From JBJXFK01 sp046155505 (GTDB taxonomy: Bacteria > Planctomycetota > Phycisphaerae > UBA1845 > Fen-1342): a stretch of 5,368 nt of DNA. Positions 1-5,237 of this stretch are shown here, piece by piece. The notes beneath the pieces are model-generated. The model was not told where the DNA came from. It worked only from the letters and a program-made list of their open reading frames with translations, and searched no databases. The translations under genes and the position numbers were made by a program. Positions within the stretch are counted from its first letter, which is position 1, and the number at the start of each line of letters is the position of its first letter. The stretch spans positions 1 through 5,368 of the forward strand of contig JBJXFK010000040.1 in assembly GCA_046155505.1 (NCBI GenBank), in the 5' to 3' direction.

Positions 1-428
1 GTCATTCGTTTGCCGCCGAAGCTCGTCCGAGACTACACGTCTCCCGGTTGTGACAGCGCTTGTGTACACCGGAAATCAAACGCTCCACGAGCGTACGTCG
101 GTTTTCAGCGCCTAGCAAATCGGACGACGAAGGAACGAATACCCGCGTCTGCACGCGCGGGCTATACGAGGGTAGTGCCGACGATTTCGGGGTGGGGGTC
201 TGGTAAAGAAACGGCAGACATTCAGAACCGGCGACGCAAAAAAAATCTCGCCCGCCGACGCCCGGCCACGCCGCCGGTCGCGGATCGCCGGTCGCTCGGC
301 CCGTCGGAACGCGCTCGCATCCCCGCGCCCGCAGCCCTTCCCCGGCCGCGCCGCTCCGTTCGCTCGCCGCGTCGCTCCAATCGCCTGTAATCGCACAACC
401 GACCGGGCATACGGGGCAACGTCGGCGC
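1..428. other. Gene-free left flank
   Basis: I see no convincing gene here. The open frames on both strands translate into arginine-, proline- and alanine-rich strings with no domain-like pattern, as expected from frames opened by high GC. Items present are a possible short hairpin with arms CCCGCG at 142-147 and CGCGGG at 156-161, an 8-base A run at 238-245, and a 10-base repeat CGCCGGTCGC at 272-281 and 286-295. Read leftwards, the A run is a T tract about 185 bases beyond the stop of the small minus-strand gene. The only stem directly before it is a weak 4-bp one, so I do not call it a terminator. A fragment of a gene running off the left edge cannot be excluded. Confidence 0.5.
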
Positions 429-698
429 TCACGCCTTGCCGAGAAGGCGACGAATGCACTCGGTCCGCTCCGCGTCCGTCAGCCCCGGCAACGCCATGAT
501 CGCCGCAATCGCTTCGGCAAACCCGGTCGCGCTCGGCACGGTCGAAGCCGGAGCGTCGGAACCGTCCGGCAACCGACTCGGCGGAAATGTTGCGCCCAAT
601 GATGCGCCCGAATCGCCGATCGCGTTATTCCCCGTAGAATTCGCAGGGTGTTCCGGTCCTGCTGGGCCCAGTTCCGAGATTTCTCTGCCGAAGTGCAT
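429..698 (-). CDS. Small hypothetical protein, last gene of the minus-strand operon
   Basis: A probable 89-residue protein of unknown function. Residues 1-58 are rich in Gly, Pro, Ser, Ala and Asn and look like a disordered linker. Residues 59-88 look like real helical protein, with a hydrophobic stretch (AEAIAAIMALPGL) followed by a charged amphipathic one (TDAERTECIRRLLGK). In this frame most codons at the 3' end finish in G or C, which fits coding use in this GC-rich genome. The gene follows the 434-residue membrane protein on the same strand after 32 bases. The start is uncertain. I chose the ATG at 698; only a weak GAG lies 9 bases upstream. An in-frame TTG at 746 would overlap the previous gene by 16 bases and add 16 residues. 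The frame stays open up to 1226, but there it runs antiphase to the membrane gene and is not coding. No signal peptide or membrane segment is seen. Confidence 0.5.
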   Translation of the reverse strand: MHFGREISELGPAGPEHPANSTGNNAIGDSGASLGATFPPSRLPDGSDAPASTVPSATGFAEAIAAIMALPGLTDAERTECIRRLLGKA

Positions 699-730
699 CG
701 CGCGCGGCTCGATCCAACCGCACAGCCGCG

Positions 731-2035
731 CTAGCCGACCGGCCAACTCGCGGCGATCAGCGCAACCAGATTCGCCGCGACGATCAATCGATAACGCAAA
801 TACCCCGGCGGTTCGATGCGGCGGGTGAGCGAGCAGACGAGGGTTGCGGCGATTGTCAGCCAGACGACGGCAAAACTGCTCCCGGCGACAACCGCCGAAT
901 TCAATGCTCGGATCCCGCCGCTCGCAGCGAGCGGGGTGGCAGCGTAGGCGGCGGCATATGCGACATCGGCTACGAGCAACGCGATCGCGGTCGTCGCGAC
1001 TGCGCGCCAGGTGAGGACGCCGATGCGGCTCGGTGGTTTCGGCGATGACGGATCGCTGCGTGTTGCGGCGCGTGGATCGACGGGCGTGCCGCACTCCGGG
1101 CAGACGCCGCTGGTGTTGCCGGTGAGGTTGTAGTGGCACTGGCGGCAATGACCTTTTCGCCGTCGCGGTCGAAACAGGAACCAGACGGCGATGCTGGCGG
1201 CGGCCAACACGGCGAGAGCGAGCCACGTCGGCATTTGGAACTGCGAGTTGAGCGTGGCCGCTCTGGCGTGATAGAAAGCGAACTCAAGAAATCGAGCCGA
1301 GTCTGCTATGTCGGGCGGCGTGAGGTAGATCGTGCCCTCGAACTTCGCACTGATTAGTGGCGAGATCCAGAGATCTTGAGGAGTCCGCCGTATATGCGAC
1401 GAGATTCCAATCCTGAAATCGTTAAACTCGACGACTTGCGTGCCGATCGGCGACGTAATGATCGTTCGACTCGCCAGCACCGGATCAGCGCCAGCGTGAG
1501 TCGCACGATTGAACGCCCAGATGCACGCGATGAGCGACGCCAGTCCACAAACGCCGGCGCTCCATGCGATGATTGCGCGCACCGGGAATCGTCGGTGCGC
1601 CGGAGCGCGCAACGTGGACACGAGTCGAACGGCAAATGCGATTCCGGCGATGAGCAGCAGCGGGACGACGACTCGCGCCACAGAGACGTTCTTACTCGAC
1701 GCAGGACCGGACCAACCCACGGCCCGCAACCATTGCTCGCAATAGACCACTCGTCGGACATGCGGAAACCAAGCTCCGAAGTCGACCGGGCGAAATAGAA
1801 TGATTGCGGAGAGTGCGGTAAGCGAACTGGTCGAAAACGAAGTCTGTTTGTAGCTAACGCCCACTCCGCCGCGCGTCGCGGCCATTGAGATACCTGTCGC
1901 TGTGCGGGCGGGTATTTGTGCGCTGAATTCGAGCTGGTAGCGATGACTCACAAACCATAGCAGCAGCAGCGGCCATGCCAGCCGGCCGATCCAGCGCGCG
2001 ATGCCGAGCAGGAATCCGCCGATCCATGGTCGCAT
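731..2035 (-). CDS. Multi-pass membrane protein with central zinc ribbon (second paralogue)
   Basis: A 434-residue membrane protein of unknown function, paralogous to the gene before it. Predicted membrane segments lie near residues 15-32, 120-140, 153-174 and 268-288, with a zinc ribbon next (C297, C300, C312, C315; motif CRQCHYNLTG then CPECG). Three more segments follow near 342-366, 380-402 and 414-432. Two non-membrane stretches (about 33-119 and 175-267) are probably outside the membrane, while the ribbon follows an arginine-rich patch (RPRRRKG) and is probably cytoplasmic. I start at the ATG at 2035 rather than the GTG at 2041 for three reasons: the resulting N-terminus MRPWIGGFLLGIARWIG aligns with the paralogue, GGAG lies 5 bases upstream, and the ATG shares its A with the preceding TGA stop (TGATG), which suggests translational coupling. 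Ribbons of this type recur after a membrane helix in Phycisphaerae proteins; metal binding or partner docking is inference only. Confidence 0.88.
   Translation of the reverse strand: MRPWIGGFLLGIARWIGRLAWPLLLLWFVSHRYQLEFSAQIPARTATGISMAATRGGVGVSYKQTSFSTSSLTALSAIILFRPVDFGAWFPHVRRVVYCEQWLRAVGWSGPASSKNVSVARVVVPLLLIAGIAFAVRLVSTLRAPAHRRFPVRAIIAWSAGVCGLASLIACIWAFNRATHAGADPVLASRTIITSPIGTQVVEFNDFRIGISSHIRRTPQDLWISPLISAKFEGTIYLTPPDIADSARFLEFAFYHARAATLNSQFQMPTWLALAVLAAASIAVWFLFRPRRRKGHCRQCHYNLTGNTSGVCPECGTPVDPRAATRSDPSSPKPPSRIGVLTWRAVATTAIALLVADVAYAAAYAATPLAASGGIRALNSAVVAGSSFAVVWLTIAATLVCSLTRRIEPPGYLRYRLIVAANLVALIAASWPVG
1098..1132 (-). repeat. Identical 35-base zinc-ribbon block, copy 2
   Basis: The block is identical base for base to 2477-2511, including all synonymous sites. 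It encodes YNLTGNTSGVCP of the zinc ribbon. The flanking codons of the same ribbon already differ between the two genes. Confidence 0.95.
1968..2035 (-). repeat. Near-identical 5' segment of the paralogue pair, copy 2
   Basis: This 68-base segment at the start of the second membrane gene matches 3371-3438 at 65 of 68 positions. The mismatches are at 1976, 2014 and 2028. They give one silent alanine change and two substitutions (residue 3 Arg to Pro, residue 8 Ile to Phe). The similarity falls off sharply just after it. Confidence 0.95.
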
Positions 2036-3438
2036 CACCACTCCGCACTCTGCTGCGCGTCACGATACGCTTGGTGCTGCGCTTCGGATTGCGGCGGCGG
2101 CGGCACCGGCCATGTCAAAAGAATGATCAGAATCAAATTCGCCGCGACGACGAAGCGGTAGCGTGCGTTGCCCGGCGGTTCGATGCGGCGCGCGAGCACG
2201 CCGATTGCCGCCGCGATCATCGTCAGCCAGACGATGCCCCAGTAGCACCATGCGCGAAGCGTAATCGAGGTAGTTGCGATCGGCTCCGCGGAATTCGCGC
2301 GCAGCAGGAATGTCGCGCCGAGCAGCACCACGTCGAGCGCGAGCAGCATAATCGCGAGCGCGGCGATGGTGGGCCAGACCCATCGATACGCCGGTTTCGC
2401 AAACTCGCCAATACGCTGACGAATCAGAAGCGGATCGCGTCTCGGGCGCGGAGCGTGGATCGGTGTTCCGCATTCGGGGCAGACGCCGCTGGTGTTGCCG
2501 GTGAGGTTGTACGAACACTTCGGGCAGTGGCCGGCGAGCGACCGGCGACGAAGGAGTCGGAAGCGCCACCAAGCGAGTAGCGCAACGAGTGCCGCAGGAA
2601 GCATGTGTGGAACACGAACGGCCAACGCTGGAGTCAGTCGAAAAAACGGCGTTGACTTGCCGAGTGCTTCGGTTAACGGTGAGATCACTAATGACTGGGA
2701 AATCGGACCGATCTGTGCGCTCAGCAACTCATGCTCGATATCCGGGTATAGGAAACGAAGAGTTGTCATTTTCAGTTTGAGACTGGAGTTCCGAACGCCC
2801 GTTCCAAATGAGTCGACGTCAACGCACCACGATTCTCCGTTGATTTGTCCGAATGCCCTCAATCCACCGGCCGACTCGCGCGTTTGCCAAATCCGATAGA
2901 AGCCAACGAACGGTATGATCGCAGCAAATGCCGCAACCCCCAAGAGAAACCGCGCATGCGATCGGCGCAGAACTAGAGTGCGTGCCGGAGCGGTGTACAC
3001 GCTGCGAGGCTGAAGCAACGTGAATCCGACCAATCCGCCAATTAGCAGGAGCAGAGGAACGACGGAAACTTGCTTGGGCGGCGGAGCGTCGTCAAATCTG
3101 AATGCATACTCGGCGGCACCTCGGTGGGCGATCCGCCAAGTCCACTGCAGATCCTCGCGACGTCGAGACGGCAGCCAGCGTTGAAACTCGCTGGCACCGC
3201 GGTCCAGACTCAACTCGGCCCAGGCACCAGATGCAATCTGTCGCTGGGCTACGGAGAGTACACCCACCGAACCACTGCTCGCACCAACGAAGATGTGTCC
3301 GAATGCATCGCGCGGGTCAGGGCACTTGATTGAAATCTGCACGTAATGGCAGACCACCCAAAGCACCAAGAGCGGCCAAGCCAGCCGGCCGATCCAGCGC
3401 GCGATGCCGAGCAGGATTCCGCCGATCCATCGTCGCAT
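2035..3438 (-). CDS. Multi-pass membrane protein with central zinc ribbon (first paralogue)
   Basis: A 467-residue membrane protein of unknown function and the first gene of the operon. Likely membrane segments are near residues 15-33, 124-143, 162-184 and 276-296. The zinc ribbon comes next (C305, C308, C320, C323; CPKCSYNLTG then CPECG), then segments near 353-378, 397-416 and 427-446 and a hydrophilic tail rich in Pro, Gln and Ala. Residues 34-123 and 185-275 look soluble. Both are followed by a VP-type hydrophobic helix, suggesting two copies of one 'helix, outer domain, helix' module, of which only the second carries the ribbon. A conserved RRIEPPG sits before the last helix and is shared with the paralogue. 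The start is supported by GAGG 5 bases upstream and by the paralogue's N-terminus. No enzyme motif is visible. Role in envelope sensing or assembly is only a guess. Confidence 0.9.
   Translation of the reverse strand: MRRWIGGILLGIARWIGRLAWPLLVLWVVCHYVQISIKCPDPRDAFGHIFVGASSGSVGVLSVAQRQIASGAWAELSLDRGASEFQRWLPSRRREDLQWTWRIAHRGAAEYAFRFDDAPPPKQVSVVPLLLLIGGLVGFTLLQPRSVYTAPARTLVLRRSHARFLLGVAAFAAIIPFVGFYRIWQTRESAGGLRAFGQINGESWCVDVDSFGTGVRNSSLKLKMTTLRFLYPDIEHELLSAQIGPISQSLVISPLTEALGKSTPFFRLTPALAVRVPHMLPAALVALLAWWRFRLLRRRSLAGHCPKCSYNLTGNTSGVCPECGTPIHAPRPRRDPLLIRQRIGEFAKPAYRWVWPTIAALAIMLLALDVVLLGATFLLRANSAEPIATTSITLRAWCYWGIVWLTMIAAAIGVLARRIEPPGNARYRFVVAANLILIILLTWPVPPPPQSEAQHQAYRDAQQSAEW
2041..2044 (-). 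promoter_or_regulatory. Shine-Dalgarno of the second membrane gene, inside the previous gene's last codons
   Basis: GGAG lies 5 bases before the ATG at 2035 and is part of the last codons (Ala-Glu-Trp-stop) of the upstream gene. Together with the TGATG stop/start overlap, this suggests re-initiation of terminating ribosomes and coupled synthesis of the two paralogues. Confidence 0.65.
2477..2511 (-). repeat. Identical 35-base zinc-ribbon block, copy 1
   Basis: Partner of 1098-1132, in the first membrane gene. A third shared block of 20 bases, encoding RRIEPPG, is found at 804-823 and 2171-2190. Confidence 0.95.
3371..3438 (-). repeat. Near-identical 5' segment of the paralogue pair, copy 1
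   Basis: Partner of 1968-2035, at an offset of 1403 bases. It encodes the N-terminal amphipathic stretch and the first half of the first membrane helix (MRRWIGGILLGIARWIGRLA onward). Confidence 0.95.
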
Positions 3439-3443
3439 GGACG

Positions 3444-3447
3444 CCTC
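3444..3447 (-). promoter_or_regulatory. Shine-Dalgarno of the first membrane gene
   Basis: On the minus strand GAGG lies 5 bases before the ATG at 3438, a normal spacing. It helps fix the start of the operon's first gene. I found no convincing -10/-35 pair for this operon between here and 3560. Confidence 0.6.
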
Positions 3448-3560
3448 AACGGCTCACCGCGACGCGCTTCAGGCCGACGGTTCGCGTCGTTGCGGGGCAG
3501 GCGCAGTCTACAGAGACAATTTTCGCCGCGACATCAATTTCTGCGGGGCGAGCGCATTCG

Positions 3561-3578
3561 GGTCGGCTTCAGCCGACC
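3561..3578. repeat. Perfect hairpin with TC centre (left end of cluster)
   Basis: GGTCGGCTTCAGCCGACC has 8-base complementary arms around TC. It is the exact reverse complement of the hairpin at 3822-3839. Confidence 0.9.
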
Positions 3579-3588
3579 GGCTCCTGCC

Positions 3589-3604
3589 GCCGGCCTTTAG
3601 CCGG
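3589..3604. repeat. TTTAG hairpin repeat, copy 1
   Basis: The 16-mer GCCGGCCTTTAGCCGG contains CCGGC and GCCGG arms around CTTTA. It is identical to 3648-3663. Flanking bases allow the stem to extend with a G-U pair. Confidence 0.85.
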
Positions 3605-3647
3605 TGGGCGGCGAGCGAGCCGAGAATTTCCTCTTCGATTCACTTCA

Positions 3648-3663
3648 GCCGGCCTTTAGCCGG
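3648..3663. repeat. TTTAG hairpin repeat, copy 2
   Basis: Second copy of the 16-mer GCCGGCCTTTAGCCGG. Here it directly follows a CTTCAG core (3643-3648), so the two kinds of repeat are fused. Confidence 0.85.
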
Positions 3664-3734
3664 GCTTCCGGTTGTTTGTGAACGATGTGCGACCGGCCTA
3701 CTTCCCCTTCAGACTAAAAGCCCGCCCCCCAAGT

Positions 3735-3754
3735 CCGGCTGAAGCCGGCTGAAG
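3735..3754. repeat. Tandem CCGGCTGAAG repeat forming a hairpin
   Basis: Two exact copies of CCGGCTGAAG stand end to end. The first 14 bases (3735-3748) form a hairpin with 6-base arms CCGGCT and AGCCGG around GA. Confidence 0.9.
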
Positions 3755-3793
3755 GAGTAATGTACACAAGGAAAATGTGTAGCAGATATGCCA

Positions 3794-3813
3794 CCCCCAA
3801 CTGAAGTTGGGGG
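3794..3813. repeat. Perfect hairpin with GA centre and C/G-rich arms
   Basis: CCCCCAACTGAAGTTGGGGG has 9-base complementary arms around GA. It shares the CTGAAG core with its neighbours, but the outer arm bases are quite different. Confidence 0.9.
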
Positions 3814-3821
3814 CATGGGCT

Positions 3822-3839
3822 GGTCGGCTGAAGCCGACC
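3822..3839. repeat. Perfect hairpin with GA centre (right end of cluster)
   Basis: GGTCGGCTGAAGCCGACC has 8-base complementary arms around GA. It is the exact reverse complement of 3561-3578, so the cluster is bounded by two opposed copies 243 bases apart. Confidence 0.9.
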
Positions 3840-3958
3840 GAAGAGCGTCCGTGTGTTTGCAGCGCGCGAGGCGTGGCCCGCGCTCGCTGCGCGATTGGGC
3901 ATTCGCCGGCGCGTCGCGTTCGGTGCTCGCTGCGCGAGCCGGCGTCGAGCACGGAGGC

Positions 3959-4015
3959 CCGATCGCTACCGCGTCGGCATCGCGCGGAGATCCGATCGCT
4001 ACCGGGTCGGCGTCG
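3959..4015. repeat. 24-base imperfect direct repeat, period 33
   Basis: Copies at 3959-3982 and 3992-4015 differ at two positions (core CCGATCGCTACCG, then GTCGGC). The period is a multiple of three, so the repeat is also visible in translation (minus strand, DADxVAIG twice). No start, ribosome site or domain supports a gene, so I treat it as a non-coding repeat. Confidence 0.8.
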
Positions 4016-4063
4016 GAACGAATGCTGAATGCGTTGGAGAATCGAATCGCAGCCGAGGGCGGT

Positions 4064-4129
4064 TGCTCCACAAGCCGGGGGCGGCTGCTCCACAAGCCGG
4101 GCGTGTTTGCTCCATAAATCGGTGGGCGA
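4064..4129. repeat. 22-base tandem repeat, three copies
   Basis: Copies start at 4064, 4086 and 4108. The first two share TGCTCCACAAGCCGGG exactly; the third is degenerate (TGCTCCATAAATCGGT). The 22-base period breaks any reading frame, which argues against coding. Confidence 0.85.
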
Positions 4130-4142
4130 TGCCCGCCCTACC
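4121..4142. repeat. Imperfect GGTGGGC hairpin
   Basis: The 22 bases from GGTGGGCGATG to CCCGCCCTACC pair imperfectly, with one G-U pair and a bulge. The third tandem copy runs into it. From memory, closely similar hairpins recur between genes in planctomycete genomes. Confidence 0.55.
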
Positions 4143-4163
4143 GACTACCGACTCTCTGTGCGG

Positions 4164-4190
4164 CCTCTGTGTCTCTGTGCCTCTGTGGTT
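4164..4190 (-). repeat. 'NHRGTETQR' extragenic repeat fragment
   Basis: On the minus strand these 27 bases would read as NHRGTETQR. They are built from a decaying CTCTGTG unit (CCTCTGTGTCTCTGTGCCTC and on). This string is known from many unrelated bacterial genomes as an intergenic repeat and is often mis-annotated as tiny proteins. No real gene is implied. Confidence 0.75.
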
Positions 4191-4215
4191 CGACTGCTTC
4201 ATTGTGGCGATTTAG

Positions 4216-4235
4216 AAAAACCGCGGGGGCCGCGG
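4216..4235 (-). terminator. Terminator-like hairpin facing left
   Basis: Read on the minus strand, CCGCGG, a CCC loop and CCGCGG form a 6-bp GC stem followed at once by TTTTT (4220-4216). The shape fits an intrinsic terminator. There is no convincing minus-strand gene to its right in this window, so it may block antisense transcription from entering the operon, or be a chance or repeat-derived structure. Confidence 0.4.
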
Positions 4236-4352
4236 TGCTCCAGTGCCGATAACGCGGGCGGGAGAAACCGATAAACGCGGCGGCGCGCGGCTCGCACCGC
4301 GAATCCGCGACCAGCCGTTGGACTCGCCCGTTCCGACTGCCTAACACCCGTT

Positions 4353-4400
4353 GCATCGTGCGACACACAGCGGTCCGACGAGTGACCAACGCCACGATGC
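4353..4400 (+). promoter_or_regulatory. Inverted repeat just upstream of the PEP-CTERM gene
   Basis: GCATCGTG (4353-4360) and CACGATGC (4393-4400) are perfect 8-base arms, 32 bases apart, ending 7 bases before the Shine-Dalgarno. Inside them GGTC (4372-4375) and GACC (4384-4387) can pair as well. If transcribed, this could fold in the 5' leader; as DNA the arms could be an operator. Function is inferred only. Confidence 0.35.
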
Positions 4401-4407
4401 GAAATGC

Positions 4408-4413
4408 GGAGGA
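4408..4413 (+). promoter_or_regulatory. Strong Shine-Dalgarno of the PEP-CTERM gene
   Basis: GGAGGA lies 5 bases before the ATG at 4419. This decides the start against the in-frame ATG at 4404, which would put the Shine-Dalgarno inside the gene and add five residues before the signal peptide. Confidence 0.85.
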
Positions 4414-4418
4414 TTGGA

Positions 4419-5171
4419 ATGAAGTCGATTCGTAATACCCTGCGTCTGACCGCCTGCGGCATCTTCGGCCTCGCGATCACCAGCACCGCATCCGCCGACT
4501 TCTCGCTTGTGCAAGACAGCGGCGAACCGAATCACTTCGACATCCTCGAAGGCATCTACTCCCCCGGCACTCCGTGGACCACCTTCGGCTCGCGCACCGA
4601 CGGCGAGGGCGACCTCGTCGATCTCACCAACGGCACGCTCAGCGCCGTTCGCGTCGATGACTACGGCGTCGAAGGGATCATGAACATTTCGACCGGCAAC
4701 CCCGGCGACGCCGACGACCGCTTGTGGACCGGCAGCCTGATCGACAGCCACGCCCGCGCCCGTTTCGCCGGATATCAGCAGCAGTTCGGCATGGGCTTTG
4801 AGGCCGGCGAGTGGATCGACGTGCTCAATCTGTTCACGGTCAGCGGCTCGGGCCTGGCCGTCAGCGGCAGCGCGACGATGAGCCTCGCCGAGCCGACGGA
4901 CTGGGTCTGGGTGCGTGGCGGCGACGGCGATCAATACACGTCCGAGCCGTTCTTCAACGGCGACCAGGACGACCACATGGTGACCTATCAGATTCGCGGC
5001 TTCGATGACGGCCTGACGCACTGGGTCTTGTTCTGGGAAGACCTGCCCAATCTCGGCGACGTGGACTACAACGATCTCGTGGTCGAAATCGCTGGCCCCG
5101 CGGTTCCCGAGCCGGCATCGATGGGTTTGATGTCGCTGGGCATGCTCGCCCTGCTGAAGCGCCGGGCGTAA
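4419..5171 (+). CDS. Secreted PEP-CTERM protein with DUF4114-like domain
   Basis: A 250-residue exported protein. Residues 1-26 form a Sec signal peptide (MKSIRNTLRL, hydrophobic stretch, then ASA before D27). The acidic mature part begins DFSLVQDSGEPN and is rich in Asp and Gly. Near its end it has WVLFWEDLP (202-210) and GDVDYNDLVVEI (213-224), the pattern I associate with DUF4114, a domain often found in calcium-rich extracellular proteins. The C-terminus is a PEP-CTERM sorting signal: VPEP at 229-232, a hydrophobic segment, and KRRA at the end. In known systems, exosortase recognises and cleaves such tails for delivery to the cell surface or exopolysaccharide layer; no exosortase gene lies in this window. 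It is monocistronic as far as can be seen, divergent from the membrane operon, and followed by a hairpin. A surface or matrix protein is most likely; the ligand is unknown. Confidence 0.93.
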   Translation: MKSIRNTLRLTACGIFGLAITSTASADFSLVQDSGEPNHFDILEGIYSPGTPWTTFGSRTDGEGDLVDLTNGTLSAVRVDDYGVEGIMNISTGNPGDADDRLWTGSLIDSHARARFAGYQQQFGMGFEAGEWIDVLNLFTVSGSGLAVSGSATMSLAEPTDWVWVRGGDGDQYTSEPFFNGDQDDHMVTYQIRGFDDGLTHWVLFWEDLPNLGDVDYNDLVVEIAGPAVPEPASMGLMSLGMLALLKRRA

Positions 5172-5237
5172 ACCGCACGGGCCAATTGAATCGTCACTGC
5201 GTCCATACGCAACACATCAGCAAACTCGCCACGCACT

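Larger units (their letters stand above)
3439..4418. other. Gene-free divergent spacer rich in repeats
   Basis: This is nearly 1 kb between two divergent start codons. Open frames on both strands are short and low in complexity, and their apparent codons follow the repeats, so I call no gene. It contains, left to right, a CTGAAG/CTTCAG hairpin cluster (3561-3839), a GC-rich stretch with a repeated 13-mer GCTCGCTGCGCGA (3882-3894 and 3925-3937), a 24-base direct repeat (3959-4015), a 22-base tandem repeat (4064-4129), an 'NHRGTETQR' repeat fragment (4164-4190), a leftward terminator-like hairpin (4216-4235) and the upstream region of the PEP-CTERM gene. Promoters for both directions should lie here, but none could be assigned by eye. 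Confidence 0.75.

Noticed and set aside
238..290. A run read leftwards as a terminator T tract
   Set aside because: The only stem directly before the T run is about 4 bp and lies 8 bases away, and the run is about 185 bases from the nearest stop codon.
10..390. Plus-strand open frame of 126 codons at the left edge
   Set aside because: It is Arg/Pro/Ser-rich with no domain pattern, its TTG start has no convincing ribosome site, and the opposite strand is equally open.
436..828. Plus-strand open frame opposite the small gene
   Set aside because: The minus frame has the more protein-like C-terminus and fits the operon. The plus frame runs into the 3' end of the membrane gene without any domain.
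699..1226. Upstream extension of the small minus-strand gene
   Set aside because: From 747 to 1226 it overlaps the zinc-ribbon paralogue in another frame, and the paralogue frame is supported by protein similarity. Only the part after about 746 can be a separate gene.
3561..3839. Complete insertion sequence or MITE bounded by inverted ends
   Set aside because: There is no transposase and no visible target-site duplication, and the 'ends' are themselves palindromes with related copies inside. A repeat cluster is the safer description.
3698..4095. Overlapping open frames on both strands in the spacer
   Set aside because: Their translations simply follow the hairpins and repeats (for example SAGFSRP, DADxVAIG), and there is no consistent frame or ribosome site.
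4064..4129. Possible CRISPR array
   Set aside because: The repeats are contiguous with no unique spacers of regular length, and there are only three degrading copies.
4341..5021. Long minus-strand open frame of 226 codons across the PEP-CTERM gene
   Set aside because: It is antisense to a gene with a clear signal peptide, domain and sorting tail. Its Ala/Val/Arg-rich translation is the usual mirror of a GC-rich coding sequence.
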